Positions 1-5,713 of a stretch of DNA of 6,621 nt are shown piece by piece (positions within the stretch are counted from its first letter, which is position 1; each line of letters starts with the position of its first letter). The DNA is from an uncultured Phaeodactylibacter sp. (lineage in GTDB: Bacteria > Bacteroidota > Bacteroidia > Chitinophagales > Saprospiraceae). The stretch covers positions 1 through 6,621 of the forward strand of contig CAJXXJ010000223.1 of the NCBI GenBank assembly GCA_913062745.1, written 5' to 3'. A model generated the notes under the pieces. It was given only the letters and a program-made list of their open reading frames with translations, had not been told where the DNA came from and made no database searches. Position numbers and translations under genes: made by a program.

Positions 1-221
1 ATTCCCATCTCTTTAAAATCCCATGTGGTATCAATTTGAAGGAGTGGGAATGGGGGTTTTTGAGGATAGAAGGCTTTAAGAGCGAGGTGAAGCAAAACTG
101 AAGAATCCTTTCCAATGGAATAGAGAAGCACTGGATTATTTGTCTCAGCCACGACTTCACGCATGATTTTTATAGACTCATTTTCTAACTTTTTTAATGA
201 AGTTATGTTTGGTTTTTTCAT
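1..221 (-). CDS. cysD: Sulfate adenylyltransferase subunit 2 (CysD), N-terminal part, runs off the window
   Basis: CysD is the catalytic small subunit of ATP sulfurylase. With the GTPase CysN it makes adenosine 5'-phosphosulfate from sulfate and ATP in the cytoplasm, the first step toward PAPS. The frame starts at the ATG at 221-219 and stays open to the window edge, giving 73 residues of a protein usually about 300 long. It opens with [19 protein letters not shown], then the PP-loop [15 protein letters not shown] (about residues 32-46), [17 protein letters not shown] and WDFKEMG. All of these line up from memory with the E. coli CysD N-terminus, including the conserved FPLLhvDT strand. The SIGKDSS loop and DTTW are of the proteobacterial type; the Bacteroidota CysD proteins I recall have SGGKDS. 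The start lies 45 bp after the sulfotransferase ORF on the same strand, so the two probably share a transcript. The ribosome binding site is weak, with an AAAGAAA stretch upstream. Identification is firm; the host organism is not. Confidence 0.93.
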   Translation of the reverse strand, partial: MKKPNITSLKKLENESIKIMREVVAETNNPVLLYSIGKDSSVLLHLALKAFYPQKPPFPLLQIDTTWDFKEMG

Positions 222-266
222 AACATTTCTTTACATCCCTGGTATGGTATTTAATGAGTATTTAAA

Positions 267-836
267 TTAACTTAAAAACTCTTCATTATCCAAGTAATAG
301 CCCTCTAAATCAAGGTTAAAATCTTTTTCAATTTTAAAAGTATCTTGATTCAATCTTAACAATAAATCTTTCTTAAATTCATGGTTCAAACTAAAAAATT
401 CACTTTTTTGAAGACTTTGCGTCTCTGTGAAAAGAAATTGAAATTTGCCATTAATTAATAAACTTCTAAGTCTCCCTTTTGAAAACCTATTAAATTTACT
501 TAATAAACTCCCTAGATGTAAATTCCTATACTGCATAGATGTATTTTCTAGAGGGAAGCTTGAATGAATTTTTATATCTAAAAAATTTGATAATTCTCTT
601 TTTACTAAATTCCATTCATTTATAAATCTGCTTGAATCTATTACTAGCAGTTGACTTTTATTAAATAAATTCAAGACATTTTTCAGCTGTTGGTGATATA
701 AGGACCGATAAATATAACCATAATGTATTTTATCTAGATTTTTGAGTTCATTCTCCTGTAAAATTGCCTCTGAAAAACTTCTAGTTTCTCTTTTTTTTCT
801 TAAATTCATAAGATTGAATGTCAGGGTATTGTGTAC
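267..836 (-). pseudogene. Sulfotransferase family protein, C-terminal two thirds only (5' end lost at the junction)
   Basis: The frame is open from just after a stop at 839-837 to TAA at 269-267. The first ATG is at 809-807 and gives 180 residues. The order of features fits the C-terminal part of bacterial PAPS-dependent sulfotransferases: LRKKRETRSFSEAI (family pattern: basic stretch, RE, then SFeeAi), then YGYIYRSLYHQQLKNVLNLF (the GxYxxxLxxWLxxFp helix), SQLLVIDSSRF (the llVidyedL strand), ELSNFLDI (the l..FLgi helix) and near the end LNQDTFKIEKDFNLDLEGYYL (the l..l..dieklekllg.dls.W ending). The N-terminal half, with the 5'-PSB P-loop (KCGTTSL-like) and the RNPveRayShy 3'-phosphate motif, is missing. 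Such enzymes usually have 250-300 residues, so this copy should not bind PAPS. The frame is very AT-rich (25-27% G+C where counted). It lies directly upstream of cysD, whose product starts synthesis of the sulfate donor. Family assignment is from motif pattern only, and the substrate is unknown. If 809 were a genuine start this would be a short unknown protein, but the family alignment runs up to or past that Met. Confidence 0.6.
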
Positions 837-911
837 TTACCTTGTTTAGAGTTGCCTTAATCTTAGCATTACATTGATCGGAACTTCCAATCTTGATGTT
901 AATCTGGGGAT
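810..911. other. Composition and gene junction: recombination or insertion point, or assembly join
   Basis: The stretch separates two genes that face away from each other and both lack their 5' ends. On the minus side, sulfotransferase similarity stops near 810-820 and the frame is closed at 837-839. On the plus side, the thrA frame is closed by TAA at 900-902, and similarity to aspartokinase begins at about 909 (DDILKGYYTKGEKFTVVFSA). The 100 bp between are AT-rich like the left part and hold no recognisable promoter, tRNA or attachment site. I see no terminal inverted repeats or target-site duplication that would mark an insertion sequence. A real break or join seems certain; whether it is biological or an assembly artefact cannot be told from the sequence. 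Confidence 0.7.
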
Positions 912-3305
912 GATATCCTGAAAGGGTATTACACCAAAGGAGAAAAATTTACCGTCGTCTTCTCGGCCTTCGGAGGCGTCACGGATGCCCTGATCGAAAT
1001 GGGGCAGCTTGCCGCTAAAGGAGACGAAGCTTATGAGCAGCGGTTCGAAGCATTCCGGCAGCGGCACCTCGATGCGGTGGATGAGCTGCTGCAGGGTGAG
1101 TACAGAAATATGGTGCTGCCTGAGCTGCAGCGCAGCAATGAGGTCCTCAAAAATCTGCTCTACGGCGTCTTTCTCGTACGGGAGGCTTCCAGGCGCACGA
1201 TGGACTATGTGCTCAGCTTCGGCGAGCGCAATTCTGCTTTCATCATTTCTCATGTACTCCGGCAAAGCGGGATCAATGCCAGCTACCTCGATGCCCGCCG
1301 GATTATCAAGACCGACAAATCGTTCGGTGCCGGCCGGGTAGACTTTAAGCTGAGCTATCAAAAGATTCGGGAGCACTACGCTCAGCACCCCGATGTGCAG
1401 GTAGTCACCGGTTTTGTGGCTTCCGCCAAAGGGGGGCTCACCACCACACTCGGGCGCGGAGGCTCCGACTATACCGCCTCCCTGATCGCCGCCGGGCTCG
1501 ATGCCAGCGTGATCGAAATCTGGACCGATGTGGACGGCGTGCTGACGGCAGACCCCCGCCGGGTGCGCCGGGCTTTTACCATCCCGAGCATGACCTACGC
1601 CGAAGCGATGGAGATGTCGCACTTCGGAGCCAAGGTCATCTACCCGCCCACGCTGCAGCCGGCCCTGCAAAAAAAGATTCCACTTTATATTAAAAATACT
1701 TTTAATCCGGAGTTTGAAGGTACGCTGATCTCTGACCGGCCCGACCCGGATGCCCACGCGGTGAAGGGGATCTCCTCTATCGGGAACATTGCCTTGCTTA
1801 CAATGTCAGGCAGTGGCCTTTTTGGCGTTCCTGGCATTGCCGGCCGCTTGTTCTCTTCTTTGGCAGCAGCTGATATCAACGTCATCCTCATTACGCAGGG
1901 GTCATCCGAGCATTCCATCAGTTTTGCGGTGCAGCCCAGCCTGGCCAACCGGGCGCGGAAACGGGTGGAAGAAGAGTTTGAGTACGAAATGAGCATGAAT
2001 GTAGTCGACCCGGTTAAAATTGAGGAAGACCTTTCCGTGGTGGCGATCATCGGGGAGAATATGCGGTATCAGCCGGGTATATCCGGGCGCCTTTTCCAGG
2101 CCCTGGGCAAAAACGGTATCAATGCGGTGGCAATCGCACAGGGCTCCTCCGAGCTCAATATATCGGTGGTCATCAACCGCTCCGATGAAGCCAAGGCGCT
2201 TAATGCACTGCACGAAGCGTTTTTCCTTTCTGACACGAAGGAGCTGCACTTATTCATGATTGGGGTGGGGCTGATTGGCAGTACGCTGATTGAGCAGATC
2301 AAAGCACAGGCAGCTTTCCTGAAAGAGAAACGCGGGCTCGAGCTGCGGGTGGTTGGCCTGGCGAACAGCCGTAAGATGCTTTTCCGGGAAGAAGGTATCG
2401 CCCTGGAAGACTGGAAGCCTTCCCTCGAAGCATGCGACCTTAAAATGGACCCGGCTATCTTCATCGGCAAGATGAAGGAGATGAATTTGTCCAATACCAT
2501 CTTCGTGGATAATACGGCCAGCGAACAGGTCACTGCTTACTACGAGGATATTCTTGACTCGAGCATACCGATTTCGACGCCTAACAAAATCGCGATCTCC
2601 TCCGGCTTCGCACAGTATCAGCGGCTGAAGGCGATTGCTGCGCGCCGCGGCGTACAGTTTATGTACGAGACGAACGTAGGGGCAGGCCTGCCGGTCATCG
2701 GTACCCTGAACGACCTGATCATCAGCGGCGACCGCATCATCAAAATTGAGGGCGTTGTCTCCGGTTCTCTCTCTTACATCTTCAACAATTTCAGAGCCGG
2801 CACCCGCTTCAGCGAGGTGGTAAAAAAGGCGCAGGAGCTTGGCTACACCGAGCCTGACCCGCGTATCGACCTCAATGGGCTGGACGTTCAGCGCAAGCTG
2901 ATTATTCTTGCCCGGGAGACCGGCCTGCCGCTTGAGGCGGAGGATGTGGAAATAGAGAATATCCTGCCGCAGGCTTGTCAGCAGGCGGAGACGATAGAAG
3001 ACTTTTTTCGGGAGCTGCAGCAGGCGGATGATATTTTTGATCAGCTACGGGAATCTGCAGAGGAGGAGGGCAAAGCCCTGCGTATGGTAGCGAGCCTGAA
3101 TGAAGGCAAGGCTACGATCAGCCTGCAGCGGGTAGACAGCAGCCACCCGTTCTACAGCCTGAGCGGCAGTGATAATATGATTGTGTTCACCACCGACCGC
3201 TACCGGGAGCGCCCGCTTGTGGTGCGCGGGCCGGGTGCTGGCGCAGAGGTGACCGCTGCCGGCGTTTTTGCTGAAATCATAACGATTGGAAATTACCTGA
3301 GCTAG
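903..3305 (+). CDS. thrA: Bifunctional aspartokinase / homoserine dehydrogenase (ThrA), N-terminus missing
   Basis: This fused cytoplasmic enzyme phosphorylates aspartate and later reduces aspartate semialdehyde to homoserine. Numbering from the Met at 999, the kinase domain shows SFGER (73-77), TLGRGGSDYTA (150-160) and WTDVDGVLTADPR (175-187). Two ACT regulatory domains follow (about 265-335 and 345-410, each with the TQGSSE or AQGSSE signature), then the NAD(P)-binding GVGLIGS (422-428), TPNK (527-530), ETNVGAGLP (557-565), GVVSGSLSYIFN (585-596), the catalytic stretch DPRIDLNGLDVQRK (620-633) and RGPGAGAEVTA (743-753). Homology extends upstream of that Met, without any start codon, to about 909 and includes VVFSAFGGVTD. 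A stop at 900-902 closes the frame. About 22 N-terminal residues are absent, among them the KFGGTS substrate and ATP motif, so kinase activity should be lost while the dehydrogenase half looks intact. A start at 999 would remove still more of the kinase core. ACT domains suggest feedback control by threonine. The stop TAG touches the thrB ATG. Confidence 0.93.
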   Translation, partial: SGDDILKGYYTKGEKFTVVFSAFGGVTDALIEMGQLAAKGDEAYEQRFEAFRQRHLDAVDELLQGEYRNMVLPELQRSNEVLKNLLYGVFLVREASRRTMDYVLSFGERNSAFIISHVLRQSGINASYLDARRIIKTDKSFGAGRVDFKLSYQKIREHYAQHPDVQVVTGFVASAKGGLTTTLGRGGSDYTASLIAAGLDASVIEIWTDVDGVLTADPRRVRRAFTIPSMTYAEAMEMSHFGAKVIYPPTLQPALQKKIPLYIKNTFNPEFEGTLISDRPDPDAHAVKGISSIGNIALLTMSGSGLFGVPGIAGRLFSSLAAADINVILITQGSSEHSISFAVQPSLANRARKRVEEEFEYEMSMNVVDPVKIEEDLSVVAIIGENMRYQPGISGRLFQALGKNGINAVAIAQGSSELNISVVINRSDEAKALNALHEAFFLSDTKELHLFMIGVGLIGSTLIEQIKAQAAFLKEKRGLELRVVGLANSRKMLFREEGIALEDWKPSLEACDLKMDPAIFIGKMKEMNLSNTIFVDNTASEQVTAYYEDILDSSIPISTPNKIAISSGFAQYQRLKAIAARRGVQFMYETNVGAGLPVIGTLNDLIISGDRIIKIEGVVSGSLSYIFNNFRAGTRFSEVVKKAQELGYTEPDPRIDLNGLDVQRKLIILARETGLPLEAEDVEIENILPQACQQAETIEDFFRELQQADDIFDQLRESAEEEGKALRMVASLNEGKATISLQRVDSSHPFYSLSGSDNMIVFTTDRYRERPLVVRGPGAGAEVTAAGVFAEIITIGNYLS

Positions 3306-4244
3306 ATGAAAAATGAAGTTCGTGTTTTTGCGCCGGCCACGGTGGCCAACGTAGCTGTTGGATTTGATATACTGGGATTCGCAATTAATGCGCCTGGCGA
3401 CGAAGTGGTAGCCCGGCGGGTAGATACTCCGGGTTTGCGGATCAAAACGATAAGCGGTGATGGTGGCAAGCTGCCCTATGAGGTAGATAAGAACACTTCC
3501 GGCTTTGCTGCCCGCTGCCTGCTGCAACAACTTGGGAAGGAGGAATCCGGAGTAGAGTTAGAAATTCATAAGAAGATGCCCTTCGGTTCCGGCCTGGGGT
3601 CAAGTGCGGCAAGTGCTGCTGCCGGCGTTATGGCCGTCAATGCGCTGTTTGGTATGCCGGTGTCCAAAGCAGAAAGCCTGCACTGTGCTGTACTGGGCGA
3701 GCAGGTAGCCGACGGTGCCTACCATGCTGATAACGTAGCCCCTTCCCTACTCGGCGGAATTGTACTGATCCGTTCCAACAAAGGGCTTGATATCCGGCAC
3801 CTGCCGGTACCGGCTGAACTTCACGCAGCGGTAGTCTACCCGGAAGTCAGTATACTCACTAAAGATGCCCGGGAAGTGCTGAGCCCTACGGTCAGCCTGC
3901 AGCAAAGTATACAGCAGAGTGGTAATCTGGCCGGCCTTATGGTTGGGCTGTACGAGGCAGACTATGCTTTGATTGGCCGCTGCCTGGAAGACGTGATCAT
4001 TGAGCCGCAGCGTGCGCAGCTGATCCCTCATTTCCGGCAGGTTAAAAAAGCGGCTCTGGAAGCCGGAGCACTAGGCTGCAGTATATCGGGCGCCGGCCCA
4101 TCCGTATTTGCCCTGTGCCGGGGTGCCGCAACTGCGGAGGCAGTGGCTGCCTCTATGAGCCGCGTATTTCGGGAGCACAACATTCCGAATCATCCTTATG
4201 CCTCCCCTATCAACGAGGAAGGCGCAAAAATTATCACCGCATGA
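3306..4244 (+). CDS. thrB: Homoserine kinase (ThrB)
   Basis: ThrB phosphorylates L-homoserine with ATP to O-phosphohomoserine, the substrate of the next gene's product. It is a cytoplasmic GHMP-family kinase. The 312 residues match the usual length of about 310. The three family motifs are in order: PATVANVAVGFD near the N-terminus (10-21), the phosphate-binding PFGSGLGSSAAS (92-103) and the C-terminal GCSISGAGPSVFAL (258-271). HADNVAPSLLGG (140-151) and LTKDAREVLSP (184-194) fit the homoserine-binding regions. The ATG directly follows the thrA TAG with no gap and no good Shine-Dalgarno sequence, so translation is probably coupled to thrA. Its own stop overlaps the thrC start as ATGA. Nothing looks damaged. 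Confidence 0.97.
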   Translation: MKNEVRVFAPATVANVAVGFDILGFAINAPGDEVVARRVDTPGLRIKTISGDGGKLPYEVDKNTSGFAARCLLQQLGKEESGVELEIHKKMPFGSGLGSSAASAAAGVMAVNALFGMPVSKAESLHCAVLGEQVADGAYHADNVAPSLLGGIVLIRSNKGLDIRHLPVPAELHAAVVYPEVSILTKDAREVLSPTVSLQQSIQQSGNLAGLMVGLYEADYALIGRCLEDVIIEPQRAQLIPHFRQVKKAALEAGALGCSISGAGPSVFALCRGAATAEAVAASMSRVFREHNIPNHPYASPINEEGAKIITA

Positions 4245-5557
4245 AACTCTACAGTACCAAAAGCCGTGGCCATTACACCAGCCTGAGAGAAGCTGTACTG
4301 CGCGGGCTGCCCCCTGACAACGGGCTTTATATGCCGGCGGAGATCCCGGCTCTGCCCAGCGATATACTGGATAACCTGCCTGCTTTTTCCTTTACGGAAA
4401 TTGCTATGGCAGTGAGCCGCACTTTGCTGCAGAATGCCATCCCTGAGGCAGACCTAAGGCAAATTGTAGAAGAAGCGGTCAATTTTCCGGCACCCGTTGT
4501 ACGCCTTGATGAGCAGAAGTATGTACTTGAGTTATTCCATGGCCCCTCCTTAGCCTTTAAAGACTTCGGCGCGCGTTTTATGGCACAGCTGATGAGCTAC
4601 TTCAACCGGGGGGAGAGCCGTGAACTCGTCATACTTGTCGCCACTTCCGGCGATACTGGCGGAGCAGTAGCCGCAGGCTTCTACCAGACGCCCGGCACCC
4701 GGGTGGTCATCCTCTACCCCAGCGGTAAGGTGTCTGCTTTACAGGAAAAACAACTAACTACGCTCGGGCATAATATTACTGCCCTGGAAATAGACGGTAC
4801 CTTTGACGATTGCCAGGCTATGGTCAAGCAGGCCTTTCTTGATCCGGAGCTTACAGAAGCAATCCGACTGACTTCCGCAAACTCCATCAATATCTCCCGG
4901 CTTATCCCGCAGGCTTTCTACTATTTCGAAGCGTACAAGCAATTGCCTGCCGGCAGCGATGTAGTGTTCTGCGTTCCGAGTGGCAATTTCGGCAACCTGA
5001 CAGCCGGGCTGCTTGCACAACGGATGGGGCTGCCGGTAAAGCACTTTGTAGCGGCGACCAACGCGAACGACGTCGTGCCCGAATACCTGAAAACGGGAAG
5101 CTTCAACCCCCGCCCTTCCCAGCGTACCCTCAGCAACGCAATGGACGTAGGCAACCCTTCTAACTTTGCGCGGATGCAGGACCTCTACCAAGCTATGGAG
5201 CAACGTTCCACGTGGAACAATATGCGGGCCAATATCAGCGGTTACCGTTTTACAGATGAAGAAACGAAAGCAGCCATGCGTGAAGTTTACGAAAGGTATG
5301 GCTACGTAATCGACCCCCACGGCGCTGTGGGGTACCTGGCCCTACAGTCTAATCAGCAAGAAAACCCTGGCACTACCGGAGTGATCCTGGAGACTGCCCA
5401 TCCTGCCAAGTTTTTGCCGGATGTAGAAGCTGTACTCGATCAAAATGTAGAGGTGCCGCAGCGGCTTGCTGAGCTGTCAGGCCTGGAAAAAGAAGCGGTT
5501 TTTATGGATGCGGATTTCGGTGTGTTTAAGTCGTGGCTGCAGGATAATCTGAGCTAA
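4241..5557 (+). CDS. thrC: Threonine synthase (ThrC)
   Basis: ThrC is a pyridoxal-phosphate enzyme that converts O-phosphohomoserine to L-threonine, the last step of the pathway. The start is the ATG at 4241, overlapping the thrB stop by four bases. It yields MKLYSTKSRG, the usual N-terminus of bacterial threonine synthases, and a 438-residue protein of normal length. The frame stays open upstream to an ATG at 4115, but that part lies inside thrB and does not look like the family. Motifs: the PLP lysine in HGPSLAFKDFGARF (Lys107), TSGDTGGA (135-142), TSANSINISRL (211-221), the phosphate-binding PSGNFGN (246-252), and the C-terminal DPHGAVGYLAL (358-368) and LETAHPAKF (383-391). Residues 322-326, RSTWN, are encoded by a perfect parS-like palindrome, which may constrain the protein sequence there. 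The operon ends with a terminator 30 bp past the stop. Confidence 0.97.
   Translation: MKLYSTKSRGHYTSLREAVLRGLPPDNGLYMPAEIPALPSDILDNLPAFSFTEIAMAVSRTLLQNAIPEADLRQIVEEAVNFPAPVVRLDEQKYVLELFHGPSLAFKDFGARFMAQLMSYFNRGESRELVILVATSGDTGGAVAAGFYQTPGTRVVILYPSGKVSALQEKQLTTLGHNITALEIDGTFDDCQAMVKQAFLDPELTEAIRLTSANSINISRLIPQAFYYFEAYKQLPAGSDVVFCVPSGNFGNLTAGLLAQRMGLPVKHFVAATNANDVVPEYLKTGSFNPRPSQRTLSNAMDVGNPSNFARMQDLYQAMEQRSTWNNMRANISGYRFTDEETKAAMREVYERYGYVIDPHGAVGYLALQSNQQENPGTTGVILETAHPAKFLPDVEAVLDQNVEVPQRLAELSGLEKEAVFMDADFGVFKSWLQDNLS
5204..5219. other. parS-like ParB-binding site inside thrC
   Basis: The core GTTCCACGTGGAAC (5205-5218) is a perfect 14-bp palindrome and fits the widely conserved chromosomal parS consensus TGTTNCACGTGNAACA in all but the first outer base (C instead of T at 5204). 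ParB, the CTP-dependent DNA clamp of the ParABS segregation system, loads at such sites. It lies in frame in thrC and encodes Arg-Ser-Thr-Trp-Asn. A second copy follows 390 bp downstream, centre to centre, which makes chance unlikely. No parAB genes are in the window, so the assignment rests on sequence match and on the pairing. Confidence 0.8.
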
Positions 5558-5586
5558 GGCAGTTTTGCTTTACAGTTCTTCCTATG

Positions 5587-5621
5587 CGCCGGGTGTTCCA
5601 CGTGGAACACCCGGCGTTTTT
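5587..5621 (+). terminator. Intrinsic terminator of the thr operon
   Basis: A perfect 30-bp palindrome at 5587-5616 (each arm begins CGCCGGGTGTT) is followed by five T at 5617-5621. As RNA it would form a GC-rich stem of about 13 bp with a 4-base loop and a U tract, the classic Rho-independent form. It lies 30 bp after the thrC stop and upstream of the peptidase gene, so it should separate the two transcripts. The other strand has no T tract, so it should act on plus-strand transcripts only. The central 16 bp are a parS match, so the palindrome may exist for two reasons. Confidence 0.85.
5594..5609. other. parS-like ParB-binding site within the thrC terminator
   Basis: TGTTCCACGTGGAACA is a full 16-bp match to the chromosomal parS consensus, in the variant with GTTCC and GGAAC arms that I recall from Pseudomonas and Myxococcus. 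It occupies the exact centre of the terminator palindrome. The second site, in thrC 390 bp upstream, shares the 14-bp core and differs in only one of the two outer bases. ParB bound here could load onto the DNA and spread in both directions. The match is seen directly; binding is inferred. Confidence 0.85.
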
Positions 5622-5663
5622 GCAACCATGCCTTTTGTTCTGCTGTTCTTTATCCGTTGATTT

Positions 5664-5677
5664 CCCTAACTTTAGGG
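5664..5677. promoter_or_regulatory. Small inverted repeat and possible promoter region of the peptidase gene
   Basis: CCCTAA (5664-5669) and TTAGGG (5672-5677) form a perfect 6-bp inverted repeat with a 2-bp spacer, 36 bp before the peptidase ATG. It overlaps TAACTTTA (5667-5674), which is one base off the Bacteroidota -7 element TAnnTTTG. The nearest TTTG (5634-5637) is 29 bp upstream of it, too far for the usual spacing of about 20. The gap after a terminator must hold the promoter of the next gene, and this is the best candidate, but the support is weak. Confidence 0.25.
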
Positions 5678-5713
5678 CTTCTATGAAATTTTAAAACATA
5701 ACCAAGACTCATC

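Noticed and set aside
828..842. A sequence like a eukaryotic splice donor on the minus strand (AAGGTAAGT)
   Set aside because: A nine-base match is expected by chance, and the neighbouring cysD is bacterial without introns. There is no matching acceptor context.
879..888. GGAACTTCC read as a remnant of the thrA KFGGTS codons
   Set aside because: It encodes Gly-Thr-Ser in a frame different from thrA. The distance to the resumed homology is about 10 bases too short, and the flanking residues do not match.
810..911. Threonine attenuator or leader peptide upstream of thrA
   Set aside because: No Thr/Ile-rich leader ORF or terminator hairpin is present. The native upstream region is not in this window because thrA is truncated.
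846..1757. A 303-codon minus-strand open frame opposite thrA
   Set aside because: It lies antisense to a clearly coding thrA, has a low-complexity composition rich in Gly, His and Arg, and resembles no family. It is a shadow of GC-rich coding DNA.
4115..4240. Upstream start for thrC adding 42 residues
   Set aside because: The extension lies wholly inside thrB and is rich in Cys, Gly and Ser. Family homology starts at MKLYSTKSRG, and the ATGA overlap is a typical operon joint.
5664..5677. CCCTAA/TTAGGG taken as telomere-like repeat
   Set aside because: There is only one copy of each arm in inverted orientation. It is kept only as a weak promoter-region inverted repeat.
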